Part shown: positions 1-4,618 of the stretch, piece by piece
Numbering within the stretch: the stretch's first letter is position 1
How the letters are laid out: the number at the start of each line of letters is the position of its first letter
From: JAZGDL01 sp036477795
GTDB lineage: Bacteria > Planctomycetota > Phycisphaerae > UBA1845
Direction: 5' to 3'
Assembly: GCA_036477795.1 (NCBI GenBank)
Contig: JAZGDL010000445.1
Location: 1 to 5,933, forward strand
DNA length: 5,933 nucleotides
The notes under the pieces: generated by a model
Database searches by the model: none
Told to the model about the DNA's origin: nothing
The model's input: only the letters and a program-made list of their open reading frames with translations
Program-made: the position numbers and the translations under genes

Positions 1-390
1 GGATGGTTGATGGTCCGCTCCGTCGATCCGAAGCTCAAGCGAGATGCCTATGGAGCCAAAGTCACCGTGGTTTCCACCGCAGGCGAATTCATTCGTACAA
101 TTGGTGCCGAAGGGAGCTACGTTTCAAGCTCTCCACCGGTCGCTCATTTCGGTCTGCCCGCTGGGGCGTCGATCGATCACGTAGTCATTCGATGGCCTGA
201 CGGCGAACAGGACGTGTTTACGGGGATCACCCCCAATCAATCCGTTACCCTCTACAAGGAGCAGAGACGCGACCGTAAGGGAGCGGGCCTCGGAAGGAGG
301 CACGAAGGGGAGTCCTCAATGGTCAATGGTCAATCGTCAATCCCCAATCGTCGCTCTTCACTTCGTCGCTCCGGTGGTGACCGATCGTGA
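1..390 (+). CDS. ASPIC/UnbV-domain (CRTAC1-like) protein, 3' end only
   Basis: The frame is open to the left edge, so the start and most of the gene lie outside the window; 129 codons are visible. Codons 1-88 match the ASPIC/UnbV domain that usually ends FG-GAP/VCBS beta-propeller proteins: an opening GWLMVR strand, KRDAYGAKVTV (family: R/N-D-A-x-GA-x-V-x-V), GSYVSS, HFGLPAG, then IRWPDGEQ and a closing NQSVTLY. The family is usually secreted or surface-bound and is common in planctomycetes; its biochemical role is poorly defined. The recognisable domain ends near codon 88. The remaining 41 residues, from RRDRKGAG to GGDRS, look repeat-derived: they cover a family B repeat (264-287) and a run of heptamers (314-348). 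The natural stop may therefore have been lost by repeat insertion. The TGA stop overlaps the GTG start of the next gene. Domain assignment is firm; the tail's origin is inferred. Confidence 0.86.
   Translation, partial: GWLMVRSVDPKLKRDAYGAKVTVVSTAGEFIRTIGAEGSYVSSSPPVAHFGLPAGASIDHVVIRWPDGEQDVFTGITPNQSVTLYKEQRRDRKGAGLGRRHEGESSMVNGQSSIPNRRSSLRRSGGDRS
264..287 (+). repeat. Family B repeat, copy 1 (in coding sequence)
   Basis: The core CGACCGTAAGGGAG is at 270-283, flanked by GAGACG and CGGG. It is read in the frame giving RDRKGAG, just after the end of the ASPIC domain. The same core recurs at 1687-1700, at 1976-1989 and, inverted, at 3533-3546. The core carries TAA in one forward frame, and this gene uses one of the two open frames. 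Confidence 0.85.
314..348 (+). repeat. Tandem heptamer tract (GTCAAT type)
   Basis: Five consecutive 7-base units are seen: CCTCAAT, GGTCAAT, GGTCAAT, CGTCAAT, CCCCAAT. Because 7 is not a multiple of 3, successive units are read in different frames, giving the low-complexity SSMVNGQSSIPNR stretch in the C-terminal tail of the upstream gene. A change in unit number would shift the frame relative to the TGA at 388-390 and could alter coupling to the TPR gene. Confidence 0.8.
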
Positions 391-2072
391 GTAAACCGAG
401 ACATCGCACCAAACCCGCCGCACTACGATCGCGACGTATATGGGTGCGCCGCCTCTTGTGGGACCGGCTTTCCAGCCGGTCAATTGTCGTGGTCACGGCA
501 TGCTTGGTATTCGTTGTCTGGTTCGGCGACAGGCTGGCAAGCCTGTCCCACACGGTCGCTCCACCAGATCCGCCGGGAGCGGACTTGGCCGCGTTTGAAC
601 CGCTCGTGGCTGCGACGATCTCCAACGCCCGTTCCAAAGTGCTGGCCGATCCGTACTCCGCCGAGTCGTGGGGTCTGCTGGGTTATGTTCTTGACGCGCA
701 TGCGCAATATGAACCAGCCGCAACCTGCTATGCCCAGGCGTCGGCGCGGGACCCCAGCGATTTCCGATGGGTGTATCTTCACGCCCGGATAGAGGCAAAC
801 CTGGGTCAGTCCGACGAGATCGCATTGTTCAAGACCGCCCTCAAACTTCGCCCTGATTACCTTGCCCTCCGCCTACGGCTGGCCGACGCGCTCGTTCGCG
901 AGAACCGTCTGGATGAAGCCCAACAGCAGTATCGCTCGGCGTTGGAACTCGACTCTGAGAACCCTCTAGCGTTGCTCGGTTTGGGCCAGGTGGCCTTCTC
1001 GCTGGGTGGGATTGACGAAGCTCACCAGTACTTGCGTCGTTGCCAGAGCATCAGGCCGGACTGGAAGCGGTTGCAGTCCCTTCTGGCACGTGTGCTTCGC
1101 CAACAAGGGAATCTGGAAGCCGCGCACAGTGCGGCTGAGTGGGCAGGGAAGCTTCCCGTGAGGGACGCGGTCCTCTTGATGGATCCGGTTGCAGTCCGGG
1201 TGGAAGAGTACGGGGTGAGCGCCATCGCGTTCGCAAACCGTGGTTTGCAGGCGATCCTCGCGGGTGATCTTGAAGGCGCTGATCGTGAGTTTTCCATGGC
1301 AGTCAAGCTGCGTCCGGACGTGGCCTCTCGCCATTACAACATGGGTAAGCTGCGGGCCCGGCAGGGGCGCGTCCAAGAGGCCGTCGAAGCCTATCAGGAG
1401 GCCATTCGCCTGGAGCCGGGGTACAGTACAGCCCACTGTGAGTTGGGGGTGATGTTCAATCGAATAGGGAACCAGGAAGGGGCCTTGGAACATTTTCGCG
1501 CCACCATCGAATTACAACCGACTCATGCCCACGCCTACCAGCAGCTTGGGCTACTTCTGGCCGCTCGGGGGGAACCTGAGCAGGCGCTTGCGGTGCTGCG
1601 TCAGGCGGTGGAACTGGAGCCCGACAACCTCGCGTATGCTCAAGATCTGGCGGTACACCTTCAACAGCTTCCCCTTATCCGAGACCCGACCGTAAGGGAG
1701 GGCAAACGCTGGGAGGGCGAAGCCATAAAGGTCCTGCGAAACGCCCTGTCGATTCATCGGGGGAATCCGCAGCTCAGCTTGCAGCTTGCTTGGATTCTGG
1801 CGACGTCGCCGGATGAGACCCTGCGCGATGGGGAAGAAGCCCTCGCTCTGGTGGCTCCTATCGCGCTACAGGACAACACTACGGATCTACAATTGCAGGT
1901 AACCTTGGCAGCCGCGTTGGGTCAGGTCGGGCGGTTCGATGATGCTCTGGCGATTGTCGACCAGATACAGAGCCGCGACCGTAAGGGAGCGGGGGGTTTG
2001 TACCCGCCTCTTGAACGGGTGATCCAGCAAATGGGAGAGCAGTTCAAGAAAGGCGAAGCCTTTCACCGCTAG
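387..2072 (+). CDS. Membrane-anchored tetratricopeptide-repeat protein
   Basis: 561 residues. The GTG start at 387 overlaps the upstream TGA (GTGA), suggesting translational coupling. No good Shine-Dalgarno lies before it and no in-frame ATG occurs until about residue 265, so the start is the least certain part. A basic N-terminus (residues 1-32) precedes a hydrophobic segment at about 33-46 (IVVVTACLVFVVWF), probably an anchor or uncleaved signal. TPR helices run from about 92 to 256 and from about 277 to 413; the clearest units are 159-192, 312-345, 346-379 and 380-413 (for example RQGRVQEAVEAYQEAIRLEP). Residues 467-482 (LAWILATSPDETLRDG) and the following GRFDDALAI resemble the C-terminal repeat of planctomycete TPR proteins. 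Two stretches coincide with dispersed repeats: 24-56, around the anchor, and 530-536 (RDRKGAG). TPRs mediate protein-protein contacts; the partner is unknown, but the adjacent ASPIC protein is a candidate. No enzymatic domain is visible. Confidence 0.88.
   Translation: MSKPRHRTKPAALRSRRIWVRRLLWDRLSSRSIVVVTACLVFVVWFGDRLASLSHTVAPPDPPGADLAAFEPLVAATISNARSKVLADPYSAESWGLLGYVLDAHAQYEPAATCYAQASARDPSDFRWVYLHARIEANLGQSDEIALFKTALKLRPDYLALRLRLADALVRENRLDEAQQQYRSALELDSENPLALLGLGQVAFSLGGIDEAHQYLRRCQSIRPDWKRLQSLLARVLRQQGNLEAAHSAAEWAGKLPVRDAVLLMDPVAVRVEEYGVSAIAFANRGLQAILAGDLEGADREFSMAVKLRPDVASRHYNMGKLRARQGRVQEAVEAYQEAIRLEPGYSTAHCELGVMFNRIGNQEGALEHFRATIELQPTHAHAYQQLGLLLAARGEPEQALAVLRQAVELEPDNLAYAQDLAVHLQQLPLIRDPTVREGKRWEGEAIKVLRNALSIHRGNPQLSLQLAWILATSPDETLRDGEEALALVAPIALQDNTTDLQLQVTLAAALGQVGRFDDALAIVDQIQSRDRKGAGGLYPPLERVIQQMGEQFKKGEAFHR
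457..552. repeat. Family A palindromic repeat pair (BIME-like) bracketing a transmembrane-coding segment
   Basis: Two hairpins face each other. The left has stem GACCGGCT 462-469 with AGCCGGTC 474-481 and loop TTCC. The right has stem GACAGGCT 528-535 with AGCCTGTC 540-547 and loop GGCA. Their outer edges are also complementary: TGTGGGAC at 457-464 pairs with GTCCCACA at 545-552. The 46 bases between them (482-527) encode nearly all of the hydrophobic anchor of the TPR protein. The arms are translated as WDRLSSR and GDRLASLSH. The architecture is that of a REP pair in inverted orientation. Confidence 0.88.
1681..1702 (+). repeat. Family B repeat, copy 2 (in coding sequence, other frame)
   Basis: The core CGACCGTAAGGGAG is at 1687-1700 inside the TPR gene. 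It is read as PTVREG (residues 434-439), one base out of phase with the RDRKGAG reading of copies 1 and 3. It lies in the region after the last clear TPR unit (ends about 413), where the sequence is less repeat-like, consistent with an insertion in a linker. Confidence 0.75.
1970..1993 (+). repeat. Family B repeat, copy 3 (in coding sequence)
   Basis: The core CGACCGTAAGGGAG is at 1976-1989, flanked by GAGCCG and CGGG, almost identical to copy 1 over 24 bases. It is translated as RDRKGAG (residues 530-536) between the last helical segment of the TPR protein (GRFDDALAIVDQIQ) and its final 25 residues. Confidence 0.85.
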
Positions 2073-2122
2073 TTTAGCGGCGACCCGAAGGGGAGCGCTC
2101 CCCTGTCGGGTCGCGGTTAAAC
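2072..2122. repeat. Long imperfect palindrome directly after the TPR stop codon
   Basis: The left arm (2072-2096) and right arm (2097-2122) are complementary apart from a few mismatches and one bulge. The centre is an exact 14-base palindrome, GGGGAGCGCTCCCC (2090-2103). The arm GCGACCCGAAGGGGAGCG resembles family B, so this may be a two-headed member of that family. Transcribed, it would form a very stable hairpin starting at the last base of the stop codon. There is no T-run after it, so a classical intrinsic terminator is not supported; 3'-end stabilisation or attenuation before the DUF456 gene is possible. A separate 12-base palindrome, GCCCTGCAGGGC, follows at 2124-2135. Confidence 0.82.
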
Positions 2123-2147
2123 TGCCCTGCAGGGCCACCCCTCCGCA

Positions 2148-2762
2148 ATGGGATGGAGGCGCACGTTGACTGAAGGACTGTGGATTGCCGGACTGCTTCT
2201 GTTCTGTGCCGCCGGTGTGGTCCTGGCACTGATCCGCTTGCCGGGCACCTGGCTCATCGTGGTCTCCGCAGCGCTGTTCAGTTGGCATTCCGACTGGTCT
2301 CAGCCGAGTTGGCCGATCCTGCTCGTTCTTGTCGCCATGGCCCTGGGTGCTGAGATCATCGAACTGCTCGCGTCCCTGGTGACGGCCCGCAAAGCAGGGG
2401 CCAACCCGCGGGCCATGTGGTTCGCAATGATCGGCGGTTTCGTCGGCATGTTCCTGTTCACTGTCCCCCTGCCCATCATCGGCACCATCATCGGCGGGGC
2501 CTTGGGATGCTTTATTGGCGCGGTCATAGGCCAGCTTTCGGGGGGCCATGCTGTGGGACCGGCTTTCCCTGTGGGACCGGCTTTCCAGCCGGTCAAACGA
2601 CAGGCTGGAAAGCCGGTCCCACAGCCAAGCGACCTGAAACAGAGTGTCCGGGTTGGACTCTTCGCCGCCGTCGGACAGGTCATGGGCAACGTCGCCAAGG
2701 TGATGATCGCCGTCACCATGGCCGGCACCGCCGTCGTGGCAGTCCTGTTCTCAGGCAGGTGA
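2148..2762 (+). CDS. DUF456-family membrane protein with repeat-derived insertion
   Basis: 204 residues from the ATG. The family pattern is visible: hydrophobic N-terminal helix (12-29), LPGTW (31-35; family PG-P/LPGT), helices at about 36-46 and 57-79, the charged ARKAGANPRAMW segment (80-91; family K-x-GAS-x), a long glycine-rich hydrophobic hairpin (92-128) with a V-PLPIIGTIIGG-GCFIGAVIG pattern, and a final helix pair (about 168-201). Function of DUF456 proteins is unknown. Typical members are about 160 residues. The excess is largely residues 135-159 (AVGPAF...KPVPQ), translated from a family A repeat pair and placed in the loop between the glycine-rich hairpin and the last helices. The start is ambiguous: the ATG at 2148 lacks a good ribosome site, whereas a TTG at 2166 has GGAGG six bases upstream and would give a 198-residue protein starting just before helix 1. 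The gene is 75 bases after the TPR gene and may be co-transcribed with it. Confidence 0.85.
   Translation: MGWRRTLTEGLWIAGLLLFCAAGVVLALIRLPGTWLIVVSAALFSWHSDWSQPSWPILLVLVAMALGAEIIELLASLVTARKAGANPRAMWFAMIGGFVGMFLFTVPLPIIGTIIGGALGCFIGAVIGQLSGGHAVGPAFPVGPAFQPVKRQAGKPVPQPSDLKQSVRVGLFAAVGQVMGNVAKVMIAVTMAGTAVVAVLFSGR
2155..2159 (+). promoter_or_regulatory. Shine-Dalgarno GGAGG favouring the TTG start at 2166
   Basis: GGAGG lies six bases before TTG 2166-2168, in frame with the DUF456 gene. The ATG at 2148 has only a weak AGGG at 2131-2134, 13 bases away. This makes TTG a serious alternative start. Confidence 0.5.
2551..2624. repeat. Family A palindromic repeat pair inside the DUF456 gene
   Basis: Bases 2569-2590 and 2603-2624 form a perfect 22-base inverted repeat with a 12-base loop. 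Alternatively each half folds as its own hairpin (GACCGGCT 2575-2582 with AGCCGGTC 2587-2594; GACAGGCT 2599-2606 with AGCCGGTC 2611-2618, one mismatch). The left end carries an exact 18-base tandem duplication (2551-2568 and 2569-2586), read as AVGPAF then PVGPAF. Total length and duplication preserve the reading frame, and the gene continues with family-like sequence on both sides. Confidence 0.92.
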
Positions 2763-2786
2763 GCATGCCGGATTCACCCAGAACTG

Positions 2787-2874
2787 AAGGTTAAAAGGTT
2801 AAAAGTTGAAGGTTAAAGGTTGAGAGTCGCGAATTCGAACCTTTAACCTTCAACCTTCGAACCTTCGAACCTTC
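2787..2874. repeat. AAGGTT/AACCTT simple-repeat tract with a 17-base inverted repeat
   Basis: The left half consists of variants of AAGGTTA and AAGGTTG; the right half consists of AACCTT units, including tandem CCTTCGAA octamers. Within it, 2805-2821 and 2838-2854 are perfectly complementary (17 bases) with a 16-base loop containing GAATTC. It lies between two convergent genes. A bidirectional terminator or transcript-end stabiliser is plausible by position, but the stem is AT-rich and not followed by a distinct T-run. Confidence 0.8.
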
Positions 2875-2878
2875 CGTT

Positions 2879-2905
2879 GTGGGACAGGCTTCCCAACCTG
2901 GATCA
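2879..2905. repeat. Decayed single family A repeat at the 3' end of a minus-strand gene
   Basis: GTGGGACAGGCT followed by TCCCAACCTGGATCA matches one arm of the family A hairpins; the second half of the stem has decayed (AACCTGGATC instead of AGCCTGTC). Its last three bases are the stop codon (TGA on the minus strand) of the 2903-3523 gene. Confidence 0.65.
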
Positions 2906-3523
2906 GTAATACCAAATCTCGCCGCAGTCCACGCGATTGGCGGCGGCGCGCTGCAGGAAGATGCCTGAAGCCATCGAAGCGATAACCAGAAACGGGTAGA
3001 AGAACGAGAACGAGGCTATGCTCTGGAAATGGGGCGACAAAACGCTGGAATCCAAGGCCATGCCGACCAAACCGGATGTGAACAGCCCCGCACCGGTGAA
3101 CGACGTGAGTAGGATCGTGGTGCTTCGAATGTTCGCGAAGCTGAATGCGCCGACGACAGCGAATGCCAGCCCCAGCACAATGTATACTGTCGGTGGGGGG
3201 ATGGTCGAGCTACCCAACAAGGCCCACAGCGACATCGAGCCCAAAAAACCGGCCAACAAAGGGCCGGAGTAGCGCCTCAGCAAAACGCACAGCATCACGC
3301 ACACCGCGGCGCCGCTCGCGACCGCGGCCAACGCTCCCAAGTGCTCGACAGCAAACATCCTGCCGCCAACGGCACCGACAAGAGCGTAGGTAATAATGAT
3401 CGCGGTCCGGCCGAATCGCCATCCGGACATGAGGAAGGTCACCCCGACAAATGCGAGCATCAGCCCCAGAAGGCTGCCGCCGCTTTGCAGAAACTGACTC
3501 CACTCGCGCAGCACTTCCGGCAT
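2903..3523 (-). CDS. Seven-helix membrane protein, paralogue of the gene at 3723-4544
   Basis: 206 residues, almost all hydrophobic and glycine/alanine-rich. Helices are predicted by eye at about 15-33, 39-57, 62-82, 86-103, 109-130, 134-156 and 172-190. I do not recognise a named family with certainty; the G-x4-R-(8-10 hydrophobic)-G-x3-G pattern is loosely like TMEM198/DUF4203-type proteins. Residues 132-156 (IRSTTILLTSFTGAGLFTSG and on) align without gaps to residues 200-224 of the protein encoded at 3723-4544, sharing R, T, T, S, G, G, G and A at equivalent positions. The segment from SGWRFGR also aligns to LGAKLAR there. There is no long loop between helices 4 and 5, unlike the paralogue. 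The ATG at 3523 has GGGAG nine bases upstream, supplied by a family B repeat. The C-terminus ends GEIWYY next to a decayed family A repeat. No catalytic motif is seen. Confidence 0.82.
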   Translation of the reverse strand: MPEVLREWSQFLQSGGSLLGLMLAFVGVTFLMSGWRFGRTAIIITYALVGAVGGRMFAVEHLGALAAVASGAAVCVMLCVLLRRYSGPLLAGFLGSMSLWALLGSSTIPPPTVYIVLGLAFAVVGAFSFANIRSTTILLTSFTGAGLFTSGLVGMALDSSVLSPHFQSIASFSFFYPFLVIASMASGIFLQRAAANRVDCGEIWYY

Positions 3524-3722
3524 CGCCCTTCGCTCCCTTACGGTCGGCGCTCGTGTTCGCTCACGAGTTAGACGCCCCCGTAGTAGACCGCTCCCTTGGG
3601 ACTCTGAGCCTTGGGCGCCCTCCGGGTCGCGGATCGTATTCGCTCCCCAGCAGACGCTTCGGACAAGTTAAGATATGATATCGACCGTTTGGAACCCGGC
3701 GTGTGGTAAACGCAGTCCGAAT
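3524..3722. other. 199-base gap between two minus-strand membrane-protein genes
   Basis: No convincing gene is seen. The side next to the downstream start holds an inverted family B repeat (3531-3552) and a six-base stem-loop, CTCGTG 3550-3555 with CACGAG 3562-3567. Further along, read on the minus strand, CCGCGACCCGGAGGG and AAGGGAGCGG flank a central segment with GGGCGCCC (3613-3620), resembling an expanded or decayed family B unit. An AT-rich patch near 3667-3680 could be a promoter region for the 3523 gene, but no clear -35/-10 pair can be defended. Confidence 0.5.
3531..3552 (-). repeat. Family B repeat, copy 4 (before a start codon)
   Basis: On the minus strand the core CGACCGTAAGGGAG occupies 3546-3533, followed by CG and then the ATG at 3523 after a short AAGGGCG. 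The GGGAG of the repeat (3537-3533) sits nine bases from the ATG, so this copy probably serves as the ribosome-binding site of the 2903-3523 gene. Confidence 0.8.
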
Positions 3723-4544
3723 CTAGGACTTGGTCGCTGCAGGTGCGGCCTTATCGGGCCGGGTAAGCAGGGTCTGCAAAATGACCGATCCCAACAGGAA
3801 CGTGCCGCCGGCGATGCCCAGCGATTGAGGATGATTGAGGACCGCCTCATACATCTGCGGTTGCCACCGTTGGGCGAGCCCCATCGCCCCCGCCGAGATC
3901 ATCAGCGTGCCTACCAGGGACGTCACCGCCACCAGCGTGAAGCGCACGGCGAACAGACCGAGCAGTAATCCAAACAGCCCGGCGCAACCCGACAACAAGG
4001 CCAGACGCCGAACGCCGCCCTTGTCATTCTCGTTGGTGTAGTCCCAAAAACCCTTGAGCCATCGGGTGAACTCGGGGTTGAGGCAGCCGGCCTGAGCATG
4101 AGGGGCCGCTGTGGTGAACTTATCGGCGACGGCCACCGGCATGGCACCGTGAGATTGCTCATAGGCCGGCAGATGCGGGGCGATTGTGCGCACACCGTAG
4201 GTGGAGTTGACCGCAAGCACCATGAACAGGCCGGTAAGAACGCCGATCCACACCCGGTGGAAAGCGTATCCGAGCAGGCCGAAGCAGCCGGCCCCAACCA
4301 GAGTGGCCACCGCGGTGGGCAGGTCGGCTCTTTGGCTGATGATCACGCCGGCGCCCACGCCCAGAGCGCCGAAGCCCAAGGTCAGCACAACCCGGGCCAG
4401 CTTGGCTCCCAGAACGGAGACCATCAATCCCGCAATAATGCAGCCGATGGCGCCGATGGTTGCGACCGGAACGATGACATCGTCCGGTACGTGGTTGTGG
4501 ATAAGAAGGTTGGCACGTTCGTAAACCTGGCCAATGGCATCCAT
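3723..4544 (-). CDS. Seven-helix membrane protein with an extra central loop
   Basis: 273 residues from the ATG at 4544, chosen because GGGAG (4558-4554) lies nine bases upstream; an in-frame GTG at 4586 would add 14 polar residues without an evident ribosome site. Hydrophobic helices lie at about 23-43, 50-70, 76-93, 98-114, 181-198, 201-222 and 242-260. A polar segment of about 65 residues (115-179; two cysteines are nearby, at 154 inside it and 187 just after) separates helices 4 and 5 and probably forms a soluble loop. The paired patterns GAKLARVVLTLGFGALGVGAG and VRFTLVAVTSLVG recur in the neighbour at 2903-3523, indicating duplication and divergence, with the loop gained or lost in one copy. 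The gene follows ftsQ by 74 bases on the same strand and could be co-transcribed with ddl-ftsQ. The C-terminus is an Ala/Pro/Lys tail. Family and function are not recognised; a membrane scaffold or transport role would be a guess. Confidence 0.82.
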   Translation of the reverse strand: MDAIGQVYERANLLIHNHVPDDVIVPVATIGAIGCIIAGLMVSVLGAKLARVVLTLGFGALGVGAGVIISQRADLPTAVATLVGAGCFGLLGYAFHRVWIGVLTGLFMVLAVNSTYGVRTIAPHLPAYEQSHGAMPVAVADKFTTAAPHAQAGCLNPEFTRWLKGFWDYTNENDKGGVRRLALLSGCAGLFGLLLGLFAVRFTLVAVTSLVGTLMISAGAMGLAQRWQPQMYEAVLNHPQSLGIAGGTFLLGSVILQTLLTRPDKAAPAATKS

Positions 4545-4553
4545 GGTTGTTTG

Positions 4554-4558
4554 CTCCC
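4554..4558 (-). promoter_or_regulatory. Shine-Dalgarno GGGAG for the ATG at 4544
   Basis: GGGAG on the minus strand is separated by nine bases from the ATG at 4544-4542. It decides this start over the in-frame GTG at 4586-4584. Confidence 0.6.
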
Positions 4559-4618
4559 GACCAAAGGATTGTTCGCAGGCCCGCACCCGATATTCCCGGC
4601 AGGCGGCGATATTCTCGT

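Noticed and set aside
314..348. Possible CRISPR-like or iteron array
   Set aside because: The units are 7 bases, contiguous and without spacers, and no replication or cas gene is near; a simple tandem tract is sufficient.
966..1493. A 175-codon minus-strand open frame inside the TPR gene
   Set aside because: It is fully antisense to clear TPR units and has no recognisable features.
2072..2122. Classical rho-independent terminator
   Set aside because: The stem is strong but no T-run follows, so it is reported as a palindromic repeat rather than a terminator.
1887..2549. A 220-codon open frame on the minus strand across the TPR 3' end and DUF456 gene
   Set aside because: It overlaps two well-supported plus-strand genes and the palindrome between them, and its product is a polar, Gln/His/Asp-rich sequence with no family features; typical of the antisense of hydrophobic high-GC genes.
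4545..4586. Upstream GTG start at 4586 for the membrane protein
   Set aside because: It adds a short polar extension without a ribosome-binding site, while the ATG at 4544 has GGGAG at nine bases.
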